A stretch of DNA of 60,899 nucleotides from Azolla pinnata. Lineage: Eukaryota > Streptophyta > Polypodiopsida > Salviniales > Salviniaceae. The stretch spans positions 22,374-83,272 of the forward strand of contig JBBBWG010014779.1 in assembly GCA_037176905.1 (NCBI GenBank). Direction: 5' to 3'. A program made the position numbers and the translations under genes. The notes under the pieces were generated by a model that was not told the DNA's origin, ran no database searches, and saw only the letters and a list, made by a program, of their open reading frames with translations. This document shows positions 12,501 to 33,924 of the stretch, piece by piece. The first letter of the stretch is position 1. Each line of letters opens with the position of its first letter.

Positions 12501-14016
12501 TGCAACAAGTTTCAAGCTGTGACAATAAGTTTTAGAGGTTGCACTTAACGGAACCGTCCATTTAAGACATTTTCCATGTTACTGATAAAGAAGTATTTTG
12601 CATTTAAGTTGTAGACATTTGATCCAACATAGAGAAATACTAATTTGCATTTTCGTGGCTTTCGACACAGGAATTAAGCCATTTGTTCCTCATGTTCCCA
12701 TTTTGTGTTTACATTATGAGTTTTGTAGAGAGAAGCTTCGCCTAAAACAGGTGGGATAATAGGGGAGGTAGGTTGTCAGAAACATTACCTGAGAAGTTAC
12801 TAAATCCCAGAATTAGGTGGGTGAGCTCTGTGCAGTTACCAATCGATGAAGGAATAGGTCCTGTAAACTTGTTGAGACCAAGGATGAGCTTGTTCAATTT
12901 GGTCAACTTTACCCCAAAATCCTCAGGGATGGTCCCGTGAAAGAAATTACCAAAGAGATCAAGAATCTTAAGCTCAGTAAAATTCATGAGAATGCCAAAG
13001 ATCAATCCTGAAAAGGAGTTCCCCTCCAACACCAGTGTTTCAAGGTTGGAGAGTAAAGCCATCTCAGGTGGAACACTACCATTCAACGAGCAGTAAAAAA
13101 GGCTTAAATAGGTGAGGTTCCTGCACCCTAAGCCTAAGGAAGGAGGAATTGCACCTTCCAAGGGGACCCCAGCGAAATCAAGGTGTTGAAGGCCTGTGCA
13201 ATTGCCGAGGGATGCTGGGATAGAGCCACTCATGTAGTTATTGTAGCTTATGTCGAAGTAGGTAAGGTGAGTGATGTTGGGGAAAGAGATGGGGAGTAAG
13301 GTGCCGGTGAAGTTATTGAAGGATAGGTCTAGATGGCGCAAAGCAGAGCACGAGGAGAGGGAAGATGGTAAGGAAGAGGAGAGAGTGTTGGCGGCAAGAT
13401 TGAGGGTGAGGAGGTGCGGGAAGCAAGAGGGTGGAATTGTGAGGGGACCATCAAGGTGATTGTTATCAAGGGCAAGTGAAGAAAGAGATGTGAGATTGGA
13501 GAAGCACGAGAGGGCGGGCGAGCCACTGATGGAATTGTGGCTTAGATTGAGGGAGGAGAGGGAGGAGGAAGGGAAGATCGAAGCTGCGGAGAGGGAGAAG
13601 GAGATGTCATTGAAGGACAAGTCGAGTGAAGTCAGGGAGGTCAGAAGGGATAAGGTGTGTGGAAACCCAGCTTGGTCAATCTGGAGGGACCTGTTTGAGA
13701 GGGAGATGGATGTGACGCGGCCCCGTGAATCGCAACTTACCCCGATCCATGACGAGCTGCAGGGATCTCCTGACATGTTGGCCGTATCCCAGGTGTCAAG
13801 TGCATGCGTCGGATCAGATGTGATGGATCTCTTGAAGTCACCAAGGGCGAGCAGAGTGCTGGAGAGTGCTCCAAATTCATCTGAGTGTCTTCTATCGACT
13901 TCAACACGGAGACTTCGCATTGGGCTGCCAGCTGAAATCGACAAGGATAGCAGCTGCATCAGTATTGGTAACCATCTTCTGGCAGCAACTCCACAGGCCA
14001 TGGGTAGTAAACTCAC
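9529..14016 (-). CDS. LRR receptor-like kinase 1 (non-RD)
   Basis: Six exons: 12789-14016, 12128-12440, 10886-11704, 10643-10794, 10052-10504 and 9529-9899. All GT-AG junctions keep phase, giving 1111 residues from the first Met (a second in-frame Met lies five codons on). In order: a signal peptide (ILMQLLSLSISAG), an N-terminal cysteine pair (CSSSWIGVSC), about two dozen LRRs with LxxLxLSxNxLxGxIP spacing, a C-terminal pair (LCGSILSKIC), one TM helix (IAFIVSGAIFGVILILG), and a kinase domain. The kinase has Lys about 846, the loop VHCDIKPSN, SDFGLAK and GYIAPECASYG. The catalytic loop is HCD instead of HRD, so it is a non-RD kinase like the XA21/FLS2-type LRR-XII receptors. The P-loop reads GRGSSAEV, with Ala for the usual third Gly. 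It acts at the plasma membrane; the ligand is unknown. The paralogue is at 41652-46565. Confidence 0.93.
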
Positions 14017-17000
14017 TATAGTAAGTAACTCTATCCACCATGATCAATCATAAGAAAGAATGATGAGCTATACATGCATACATATATATATGTATGTCTG
14101 TTTGTGTGTATGTATATGTATATAGATAAGACCTTAATACTTTACTATCTAAGTTGGAGCGCGCTTGCATGGAAACCTTACAAAAGTATCTATTTTCTTG
14201 AGCATGTATGTTCTATTCTATAGTGTTCAAAAATAGAGAAATGACAACCTCAATGAAGAAACATACATTCTTTTTTATATTCTCATATGTTTGCAGAGAG
14301 TCACGTGGGTATGGATTCTCATGGCTTGTCTGTTACTCTCTTTCACCTGAACTCAAACTACCGGTTTTATTGAGGCTTTGGAATAAACCGTGTTGTGAAC
14401 TTCAACAAAGACGTCAAAAGTCATGGACTCAATATTATCACAAAAATATCGACAAAAAAGGGATTGAAGGATCTTTACAAGATATTTTTGGTTCTTGCTT
14501 ATGTAAGTTACCCTTCATCTTCTTTTAGATCTTATATTCAATTTCGTGCTTTTATATCTTGCCTTTAAGGCTGCATTGATTCTTGTTTTGATTCCTTTTA
14601 TTGAATTTTTAAACCTTTTTCTCAGATCAGCCATATAGAAGGGCCGCTATTCATGTTTAAGTGAAAGGACATGTACTTCATTTTGCAACGAAGTGTTGGC
14701 TAATTTGGAACACCCTCAAATTCTCTGAAAGTCTGGAAAATGAGCATCATCTAGAAATATTATGGTGGAAGAGAATTAGGTCAAGGTTGGATCTAGGACT
14801 CTGAAAGTAGCCCAATACATTGTTTTACAAATGATAAAACAGTGAACAGGGTTGGCGAACATCAATGTCTCAGTGAGGACGTGGTATTGGGAATCCTCAA
14901 ATGAGATTCTTTAAGTGACTTAAAGGAAGATTACCCGCCTATGAATGGACTTCTCAACAGTTCAGAGAAATGAGACTGCATATCTGAGAGGAGCAATAAT
15001 TCAGTGTCCATTTTCCATGACCAAAGAACAAAATGGATGCAGATGGGCAATAGAATTAACAAAGACTTCAAGGCTCATTATTCTTCTAGTTCAAAACTTC
15101 ATGTGGGCAAGTGTTAAGAAGGGAGTAGCTAGAATAGAGACAATCAATCTCAGGATTAATGGTGTAGATGAAGCAGTTGTGAGTCATTGTGTATGGTTAT
15201 GGCTCTCAAATCTTACACACCCATCCTCTGAAGAAGTAAGTTTACCCATCCAATTTGTATTAGGAAACTCTAAATAGAGCTAGAAATCAAATTGTAGTAG
15301 TTTCCCTTTCTTACTATAAAGACTGTTTCCTACCATGTCCTGTACATATCGTTATTATTATCTTGATGAGACAGAAGTGGAGTATTTTAAGATCTCATCT
15401 TGAGTCAAGTGGAATTCTGAGTGTATGCTTCTTGTAGTGCAGCTCGAAGATGATTTCCAACCAGATGTGGAGGACCATAACTAAAACTAGTTATTATCCT
15501 ACCAGAGCAGAGGTAGTATACAGGGAAACTTTTTTTTGCATGATTTGTTCAGTGTCTGCCGCATTTTCTGAGGGGAGAACAAAGCAAAGTAAGGGCAGTA
15601 CAGAGTCAAGCTAGACAGTTTCAAGAGCAGGTGATATTCTCTTTAAGAATGCCAAAGAGATATTTTCCCTATCCCATCCCATTCTATCTAATCTTTATGA
15701 TTATCTTTAATGCCATAAAACTACTGAATGTAACCAACTTCGAGCGTGCAAGCTGCAGTTTCAATGATTATTCTTTAACCAAATTGAGAAAATCATGATG
15801 TTGGTGTGCATTTCTCCTTTATGGCTGAATGTAACCTAGAAAAGATGAACGTGGTTTGAAGGAAGATGGGCGGCAACCCGATGCTTGTCAAGAGTACGTC
15901 TTATTCATTGTAGCAACTCGGGCTGGAAATTCGAGATTCGAGAAAGCAAAACAAAACGATAAGGTCAGTAGTAAAGACATGGCCGTTTCAAAATAATGCC
16001 CTTGTTCTTTTCTTTGTTTTTTGTTTCCATAAAAGAAACTTACACAAAGCCCTAGCATATCCGCATTGAGACCTCCCTCTATCAAGCTATTTAAGGTTTA
16101 GGGTTTTAGGGTTTAGAGTTCAATGGATGCAGGTGGGCAACAATATGGATCTTATGCGACAGTGAAAACTACAAGAGAAACTTACGGAAAGCCCTAGCAT
16201 ATCCTTATTGAAATCTCTAATGAAGCTATTTAGGGTCTAGGTTTTTTGTTCCCATAAAGAAACTTACACAAAGCCCTAGCATATGCTCATTGAGATCTCT
16301 AATGGAAGCTATTTAGGGTTTAGGGTTCAATCGATGCAGGTGGGAAACACAATGGATCTCATGCTGCAATGTAGCCATTTGGGTCAACTCAGCATGACAC
16401 TGGTGTCTCTTGGGTGAGCTCAGTGTGAGTGGGAATATTAAGTAGGGATGATATTATTGAAGAAGAAAAGAACTGATCGGTTTGACTAGATTCGTTCTCG
16501 CAGAGCAATTGGTAATTGATTGAGGAGCAACCAACTGTCAGGCATCGTATGAATGCATGAAGAAACCAACAGCAAAAACATGGCATGAAAGCTGAGTTAA
16601 AACCTTCAGAACTACACTAACATAACTGACTAACTTTGCCTTACTTTCATGATATGGGCAGCTAGATATTCATGCTATCAGGTCATGGGCTCAATTCTTA
16701 ATATGTCCTGATGTGTTTGTGACATGTGAGACCAATGAGCTAGCAAGCATGAGAAGCCGACAATTTAGAAGCTAGAATGAGGCAACAATCAAGCATCTCA
16801 AGGAAGAATTCGTCGTGCCAATTTACGATCCAACAACCATTAAGCACATCAAGGAATCACCTATTGCCTGCTTGCATTTTTGTTGCTCACTATTATGTCA
16901 TCGCAAGGGCGCGGTTTGGATGGTATAACGCTCGTTTTTCCGTTCTTTTGTCTATCTAGTGATTGTGTTTCATTTCGCTTTTAATTCATGGAAAGTAAAA

Positions 17001-18431
17001 ACAACACGCGAGATTTGGTCTTAGCATAGAAACGGATGAATCGTAAAGAAGATATTCCCTACATATAATCGAATGTGCCTTTCCTTTTGGGTGAAGAGTC
17101 ATAAGATACGTGAAATCTATGAAGGAGGATAGTGCTATGATATGACACGTCGGGATTGCTGATATATACGATGCCAAATGGGTAGGGAACCCAATGCATT
17201 GGGACACTTGTTATCCATATTACAATTAAGTTGACCACAATCAACATTGTCAGTAATTAGACAAGAGAATCGAGACAATGTCAAGGAAATTGAGAAGGAG
17301 TAAAATTAAATCTTACTATAAAAATTGATCAAGCATTCAGCATCAGTAAAAATTATACAAGCAACGGCAAGGGTCTAGAAAAAATTGTTGGGCATCAAAC
17401 AGTAGTTTGAGACCAATTTGAGCATTTATTTGTAATTTCCCTTTTATGATAGGTGAAGAATCAGACCATCGATCATAAAATCTTTGCTTGACCGCTCAAA
17501 TTTTTTTCTTATAAAGTCCCACTACATAAAGCAAGAAGGGGTCGGTAGTTCGAATCATTACATCTGGGGATCAATGAATGGAAGAGTCGAATAATTGAAA
17601 AGCTCGTGTTCTCTTCTGACACACGTTCCACTTCCCTCCACAAGTAAGCCCAAGAAAGAAAACAACCATATGGGGTGCTAAGAAAGCATCGTGTGATCTA
17701 ATGAAGCAAAACTTGTCAAAGTTGTATCCAGAGAGACAGAGAGAGAGTGATGCCATGCAAGTTGTGAGGCCATTCCAGCTCAGCCGTGATCCAAAGATTG
17801 TACAAAGAAGATGTCAGGTCATGATCAATACCAGTTCCTAGCTCTTTTTTAGCATTGCAAATGACAAATCACAGCTATGAACAAAGAGAGATCATCTTGA
17901 CGAGACAAAAGTGATGACCTATGATTCTCTAAGTTATACAACGGATTTGACCAAGTCATCCGAGGAGTTAGTTTTAAGCAAGGTCAGGATTGCCAAGGCC
18001 ATCATTTTGTCCACATCGTAGAGCCACATTGTCCATGTACATTGTCAGTATGGAGAGTACATAATTGGTACAAATACGTCGTAGATACGAATACTTGACA
18101 AAATGCTTAACGTGTGTATACGAATGCTCTTGAACATGCACAAATACGCAAGAAATACGGGTTACGAATACGTGGCAGAATCTACGATCGAGTCTGTCCT
18201 CGATCCACCGACCAAAACACTTCCAAGGCAATTCAGAGGATCATCTTTTCTTATCCTTGTAATTTTGCTCTATCAAAGAGGTCCCAATTATTAACATAGC
18301 TACAAGATATATCAACACCTGTTTTACACAAGAGTGTCAAGGAAAGAAGAATAGGCTGCTGTTTTCTGTCAAGGTCTTGCTTCTTTATTTGGGTCCTCTC
18401 TCAGAGAAGAAGGAGAAGGTGAAGAAGAAAA
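14017..18431. other. Long intergenic region, no gene recognised
   Basis: This 4.4-kb region separates the divergent 5' ends of LRR receptor kinase 1 and the uridine kinase gene. Open frames at 14208-14528, 14945-15277 and 15888-16085 have no recognisable domains or splice partners. A degenerate telomere-like repeat cluster lies at 16030-16375. A short GA tract lies near 17740. The last ~130 bp should be the uridine kinase 5' UTR and promoter. Confidence 0.5.
16030..16375. repeat. Degenerate repeat cluster with TTTAGGG motifs
   Basis: Three copies of AGAAACTTACxxAAAGCCCTAGCATAT begin near 16034, 16173 and 16257. Each is followed by CATTGAGA-type sequence and GCTATTTAGGGTTTAGGG. Copies one and three continue with GATGCAGGTGGG. 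Spacing is about 139 and 84 bp, so the copies are unequal. The TTTAGGG runs resemble plant telomere repeat. Confidence 0.75.
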
Positions 18432-24423
<5,992 letters not shown>

Positions 24424-25341
24424 GACCGTTGTTTTAACTTCCTTTATATCATTAACGTTGTATCCATGAAAACCACAAATTGGTTTTATATTGCAAGTGC
24501 TTAAGAATTGGTTGCTGGAAGTAAAAGCCTTTTTCCCTTGGATATACAGAGTCTTTCTATTTGGTTACAAAATAATTTGGTGCTCAGTATATTGGGGATG
24601 CGGTATTTGTAACTGTACAAAATAATCTGAGTTATTTTGCTGGTGCCGCATGTTATTTGATGTTGGCAACTCCTTTTTGTCCAAGAACTGTGTGTAGAGA
24701 TGGTGTGCTCTTACAAACTTTGTTGAAAGGATGATTTGGATGTAAATATTATGGTGCGTTTCAATCATAATCATCCATCAATCTAAGGCTCAAATGACTG
24801 ATGGTTTTCAATCCAGTAGTGGTCTTTTGCTACTCAAACGGTACAGATGAACTATGCTAAAAGCATCATCCTGCCATTAAACCTGATTCATATTTGTGTG
24901 TTTCAAGCTACCTTGGTGTCATTTGAAACTCTTACATAAAGTTACAGTAATTTCTGAAGATTATGTGATTTTATAAAGCTTTTATGGTGCTATAAGTTGC
25001 ACAACTTGGATTATGATGTGGAAAAAACACTAAACAGGAGTAGTGATTAAAATGAATCTCCGAAGAGCTACAACACAAAACACCAAACAGGTGAAGATCA
25101 TATTTTACAAAGCAATCAGCTTCACACCAATCACTACATGTAAAGGATTTGCATACAATGGAACCCCCCCAAAAGACACCTACATATGTCTATTACAGAC
25201 TCCAAAGAACATACATAATCAAGTCAATGACAACATATCCTTCCCTAGAGGGAACAAGCAAGCAAACACATACAAATTAAAGAATATCCAAATGGTGTAT
25301 GTAGACAGGATTTGTTCTCTCGAGCTGCAGCGAAGGCTTAA
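24424..25341. other. Convergent intergenic region
   Basis: This 0.9-kb stretch lies between the 3' ends of the uridine kinase (+) and cysteine protease (-) genes. Both 3' UTRs should lie here. No gene, repeat array or RNA was recognised. Confidence 0.5.
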
Positions 25342-28505
<3,164 letters not shown>

Positions 28506-30962
28506 AGCTACGCAAGAATCAGAACAGAAACCAAAGGATGCTTCAGAATATCCTGTGCTTGTTCGTTCCCTCAGCTTCTCTGCTGCGCTTTGCAGGTATA
28601 GGGTTCATGTATATATACATCTGTGCATCTATGGAAAGAAAGAGCAGTGAATCAGAGATTTGGGTGCTCTGATACATTGAATGTGACCATCTGTCGGTTT
28701 CTCTGCACATTGCGCCAAAGAAAGCCGAGCATAATACAGGATTTGCACCAGATTCCTGGAGCGCGAATGCAATAACGAAGAAGAATGAATCCCCAGCCCC
28801 CCCCTTCCCCACACCAGAAAAAACGGAAGCTTTTCCCGAAAAGGAGAAGCCCTAGGAAACCCTAATTTTGGGAAACCCTAGGCAGCTTCCAGGAATCATG
28901 GGCGGGGAGGAGGAGCTCGCCCTAATTTCCAGGAAGGGGAAACCCTAATTTCTTGCTGAGATGCCCTGTGATCAATCCCGGCATAGCTTCTTCTTCACTG
29001 GGGGCACTCCGGAAAGCACCATATGAGAAGCTTCAAATTCGAGCTGGGCACATCAGTAAACCCTAATTTCTAGCGGCAAAACCCTAATTCTGTGGGGATG
29101 GGGGAGAAACCCTAACAGAGAGCCGTTGTGAGCTGAAGCAGAAAGGCCCGGAATCTGCGGCGGGAGATTCTAGATTCTGCTGATTCTTCTTCTGTTGCGT
29201 TCTGCAGAATAAGGAGAATCCGGGAAGAAGCATTCCCGCGTTTTTGGAAAAGGAATCTTTGGCTCCTCCGTATTTAGTACACGTATCTGGACCGTATGCA
29301 TACGGTATACGCCTGTGTATGCATACGTGTATATATACGGTTCCCATTCCTTTTTTCCGATTGATGTTCATCAGCCCACGACACATCGCTTACAATGTGC
29401 GTCATTAGCAGCGGTTTTGTACTCAAAGCGATCGGTTAATTGAGGTTTCAGGACTGATCAATCTTAATTGGACTAGTTGAATGATTAATCAAGTAGAAAC
29501 ATTCAGGTTCCATGTTCGAACGCAATTTCTTGACATTGCAGTGTGGGTCACGCATACTCCCGATGAATCTCAGGCAACTCTAATGTAGTTTTCCGAGATT
29601 GGAGGCTATGTATAACTCCTGTGTTTACATTCCAAAAGAATGAGGCCAAATCAGGTGATGAGACTTGATCAGAAGATTGAATTATTTCGCACATTAGAAG
29701 ATAGATTAGGAATTCGGCATTGTCATGTGGGTCTGTGAGCGTATCACTAGGATCTTCTGATCGAGAGAATTTGGGGCGGATTTCTAACGATTCCTTTCCC
29801 AAAACAAGCTTGTGAACAGATCACGATCGATCCGCACTATTTTTGGTAATGTTTCCATCGAATTATTGAGATTATTCATTACCGTGGAGTTCAACGCTTC
29901 AAAGAATAATGCCCAAGTTCCGTTACAATAATTCAAAGCAGATTATCGCATACATAATTCACAAGATTCATGGAAGTGTTCATTAAACATATATACATAC
30001 ATATATAATACTGAGCAAAGTATATAATTACTAATGTCTATGGTAATGACATGGTGTCATTGAAAATAGTTCGCATGTCAATGATATTGCTAACATACCC
30101 TTCATCAATATACACCATTCAGCTTCGGTAATGGAAGTGAAATAGAGATTGAAGAAGCTCCAATCTACTGTAAGACCAGAAAAGAGAATGATAAATGCAG
30201 GTTAACTTCCAATATGTTACAATTGATGAAAATGCAGAACTGCTGATGAGAGGGACCTAATATTAGAATAAAGTCATGAAACCAAGGATGATACATATAT
30301 ACATTGAAATTTTCTTGTAAATTGGCAGACAGACACCATTTCCTGTTTTTCAGTGGAGGTAAAAAAAACAACCCTGCAGAATGATGGTGCTTCAGATATG
30401 AAAAGACAATACATTTAAGTTTGGAAATTCCATACCAGTAAAACTTGCTTGCACATTTTCAGCATCAAAGAATGGAACAACTGCAATGCATGCAGAAAAC
30501 ATCAAACAGTATATGCTGCGTGCAATCGGTATTCCATCTATATAAATCATTTTCTACTCTTTAGCATATAAATCACATACATTTACGACAACTGGATCCT
30601 TGTATATGCACTAATGCTGCTTCATGATGGGAGACCTCAAAAAACAGTTGGGCATTCAAGAAAAACAGCTGGGCCCAGATCAGTGCATCTTCTCCCTCCC
30701 TAACAATACTCCCTCTCAATGCTATCTGAGCTGGTTCCATGCACGAGCCATGTTTAGGCCCTATACACATTGGCTACACATGACATACATACCCTTTTTC
30801 AATAGGCAAGTGGAAAGATTTTGTGAAGCAGATTTTGGACTACAAAATTTACATTCAAAGGTCTCAAGACGTCAGATTCCACAAAACTTTGCTGTGCAAT
30901 AAATCAGAAGAATCAAGATCCAAAAGAAATTGACATGTATTTCCAAGTTAAGGCAGCAGCTA
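28506..30962. other. Protease upstream region and ORC5 3' flank
   Basis: This 2.5-kb non-coding stretch lies between the 5' end of the protease gene and the 3' end of ORC5, both on the minus strand. It holds a cluster of AAACCCTAA boxes (28850-29115) and a perfect 16-bp palindrome at 29291-29306. Open frames at 29084-29386 (-), 29548-29802 (-) and 30624-30902 (+) show no domain and are not called. Confidence 0.5.
28850..29115 (-). promoter_or_regulatory. Cluster of telo-box (AAACCCTAA) motifs upstream of the protease
   Basis: AAACCCTAA or AAACCCTA occurs at about 28857, 28874, 28940, 29058, 29082 and 29109, with a CGCCCTAATTT variant near 28918. Six to seven copies within ~260 bp lie 350-600 bp upstream of the protease start codon. 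In Arabidopsis telo-boxes are bound by TRB proteins and are frequent near promoters. That these copies are functional is an inference. Confidence 0.5.
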
Positions 30963-33924
30963 CTACATTCTGTATAAGTATCTTGAGAGGGGGAAGTCTA
31001 TACTTCTGGCAACCTGTACAAAAAGATTAAAAGAAATTGATTACTTAAATATAAAGACTGTTTTAAATATGAAGTGCAGATGCATTGCACATGCAACTAG
31101 ATTTGTATATACAATCATATAGTGATTTAGATGCATTCCTAAAATACCATTTAATTCTGACAGGTCTAAACGAAAGATGCATATAGCATATGAAATGTTT
31201 TTCTATAAATTAATTGTGATTAACTTGGTGCATACAATTGAGACACACGAGCATTACCATTTGGACAAGTTCTTCAGCCACATTGCACCTGTATCTCGGT
31301 GTCCCTTCCAATGGATCACTAGTTCCTTTATACAAGAGGTTTGACTTGACAAGCGTAGATATTTGCATGAGCACATCCGATGACATTTCCACACCATGCT
31401 TCACCTCCGACAAAGTCAGCATGCTTGTATCTATTTCATCTTCATCGACAACGAATTCTGCAGAAATGCAACAAAATATTGCTAGAAGCCGCTCAAGAGG
31501 GAATGTCCCCGGACCCTTCAGAAGCTTTTCTTGTCTCTCGTGTTCTTTTTTCTCTATTGAAGCTTGGGAGCTCCTGTAAATTCATCATGAATAAGATTCT
31601 GTTAGAAGATATGAAGACTATGCAATAAAAATAAGATGTGTTCTCCTTATCTCTCATATTCCTTTTCTTTCTGTTGAGATCAATGTGACAGAAGAAAAAA
31701 AGGTAGAAGATTCAATAAGAGTTGCTAGGAATGTGGAAAACGCGTGAGGAAAAAATATCTTACTTTCTTTTGCGTTTCCGGCCTCCTCCTCCACTTGCAT
31801 CAAACAAAGTAGCATCTAATGTAGCAGGATTTCTGGAGCAAATGAAAGCTGAAATCAAGAGATATTTGCTGCAAAGGGGGAGCTGGAAACCTAGTTCAAT
31901 TTGATCCACTGAACCTCTCCGTTGTTGTCCATTAGACGGAAGAATCCTTGGAGATTCCAAATAAGAAAAGCCACATATCTGATGGAGGGCTGTGGTAATA
32001 TGCGGCTGTATCAAAGAAAACAATTTCCTTTTTCCTTGTTCATCAGGCTTCACCATCCCACGGCGTATAGGATCAATATATTTCTGGAACAATGGTTCTA
32101 GTGCTTCAGAAAGCTCAGTCACACGCCTTGTCACTCGGCTGAAGGGCTTCAAAACTGCACTATAGAATTTGAATGGCAAAAGAAAGTAAACCCACACTTA
32201 ATAAAAACGTCAAATTCACCCTCATTTGATAGATTCATTTGACTCAAGATTAGCCATTTTTATGCATTCATTGCTTCTCATCCTGTAATTGACAGTCCAA
32301 TTTATTGATGGGGATGAACAACTGGAAATCCAAAAGCATTAGCATCGAAATCTGGACTGTCAACTGAAAAATAGGAGCAAAGAATATACTTGACACTCTG
32401 GAGATAAAAAAGAAACGAATGAACGCCAGATCAAACCCTACCTCAGAAAAGAAGAATATAAGTCTCTATCCGGCTTCCTCCTGACAAGGATCTGATGCAA
32501 ATCATCATCAGTATAGTCTCGCATGTATACTGGAAGAGGTTCAAGCATTCCTGTTCCCGAGAAAAATGCATCAGGGCCAAGGCTGCTAACAAATATCACC
32601 CCCAGATTCTGAAGCCGAGAAAACTCCTGAAGCCTTACTAATGAGGAGATGAGTCTAAAACCTCCTGACCATTCTAGTAAGAGCTCAACATTGTCAAATA
32701 TGAAGTAGACCATGGGGAGCAATGCAGTGGTCTCCTTTTCTTGGTTCTGCACTGGAGCAGAAATTTGTTAGCAGAAAATTTTCCAATCTTTGTGATTCCA
32801 TCCATTACGCATGTTTGAAATTGACATATGAAGCCATCTGCTTACGTTATCTCTATGTAAATGGTGAATCACATAGATCCAGGGTTTGTTGGCATTAAAT
32901 AAAGCTTTGGGGTCTAGGCTCAACTAGAGATTGAGGTTCTTAATTGCTGCGAAAGGTATGTGCAAAATTTAGTTTCAATTCATTTGTAGCCCTAAACTGA
33001 TTTACTACTGAATTGTAGAGAAAATATCTAGGGTTCAGTTTATGCTTGTGTTGAGGCCATTTTAGATATACTTTCTGCAAAAGGGGCATATACAATATTT
33101 AGTTTCAGTTTGATTTTGTAGCCCTAAACAGATGCCGTAAATATCTCTTGTAATCGGGCACATCTAGCGTCTGCTTTATGCTTGTGTGGAGGCTTCTTTT
33201 TCAGCTTTTGAATGAAGCAAAGTACACATACCTTCTTCGCCTGTCCATGCTTTGATTTACCAGAAGCTATTGCAGAGAGGCAAGCATCGGGAAGGAAGCT
33301 GAGAAAATCGCCTAATTTGTCACATTTCTTGGCACTGCAAAACCCATTCTCAGATGTTCGAACATGCCCGTAGAGCTGATTGAGTATGGACTCGAAGAGG
33401 ATTCGAGGGCTGTGAGAAGACCTGCAGCTTGTGTAGGCGAAAGGTCTCTTCAATTGCTTGAAAGTCTCGAGAAGAATGGAAGTCTTCCCCGTTGAAGCTC
33501 CGCCATATACGAAGAGAGGGAGTAGAGGATCCGAAGGCTCTCCTATCAAACTGAGAATTTGCTTGATTTCTTGATTCCGAGACGGGAAAACATTGATCAA
33601 ATGCATGAAAAGAGATTCCAGGGCCATTTCCCTCTCCTCTTCTTCTTCTTCTTCTTCTTCTTCTCCTCCTCCACCTCCTGCTGCCACTCCTTCTTCCCTC
33701 TGTTTCCTCTTATTCCGATGCTGCTCTTCTTGACGCGAAGCAATCTTGTGATGCTGGATTCTCTGCTGATTCGGAGATGGAGACGCCGAGATGATGCGAT
33801 TCCGCGTCACTCTCCCGCAATCGGCATTAACAACAGGGGAATTCTTCGCGGGGAGCATCGAAAGCGGCTCCCCCTTCTCCCCCGCAGCTCTTCCAGCATC
33901 CGTTTCCTCGGAGGCCTGGGCCAT
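30963..33924 (-). CDS. ORC5: Origin recognition complex subunit 5
   Basis: Five exons: 33232-33924, 32442-32746, 31764-32159, 31258-31573 and 30963-31013, in phase, 586 residues. ORC5 is an AAA+-type subunit of the nuclear complex that marks replication origins and loads MCM. The Walker A motif is GGASTGKTS (141-149) and a Walker B-like strand is MVYFIFDN. ORC5 signatures include SHSPRILFESILNQLYGH, RVTRRVTELSEALEP, and a C-terminus VARSIDFPLSRYLYRM encoded by a 51-bp last exon. The acceptor of exon 3 must be CTATAG (next base 32159); the nearby TGCAG would break the frame. The first ~100 residues are low complexity, including a run of ten Glu from a GAA/TTC repeat. Met100 is an alternative start that would give a length nearer to other plant ORC5 proteins. 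Confidence 0.94.
33636..33666. repeat. (TTC)n repeat inside ORC5 exon 1
   Basis: About nine TTC/CTT units on the + strand encode the poly-Glu run on the minus strand, near residues 88-97 of ORC5. Confidence 0.9.

Noticed and set aside
13271-14053. 197-codon + strand frame antisense to LRR receptor kinase 1 exon 1
   Set aside because: It is a shadow of the leucine/serine-rich LRR coding strand; the Glu/Arg-rich product matches nothing.
14945-15277. 110-codon + strand frame in the receptor kinase 1 / uridine kinase intergenic region
   Set aside because: No recognisable domain, no neighbouring exons, and no transcript signals; left as unannotated.
17540-17560. GGTAGTTCGAATCATTAC resembling a tRNA B box (possible SINE)
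   Set aside because: There is no A box, no tRNA fold, no poly(A) tail and no target duplication; a single short match is not enough. The same holds for GTTCAAACCC near 8235.
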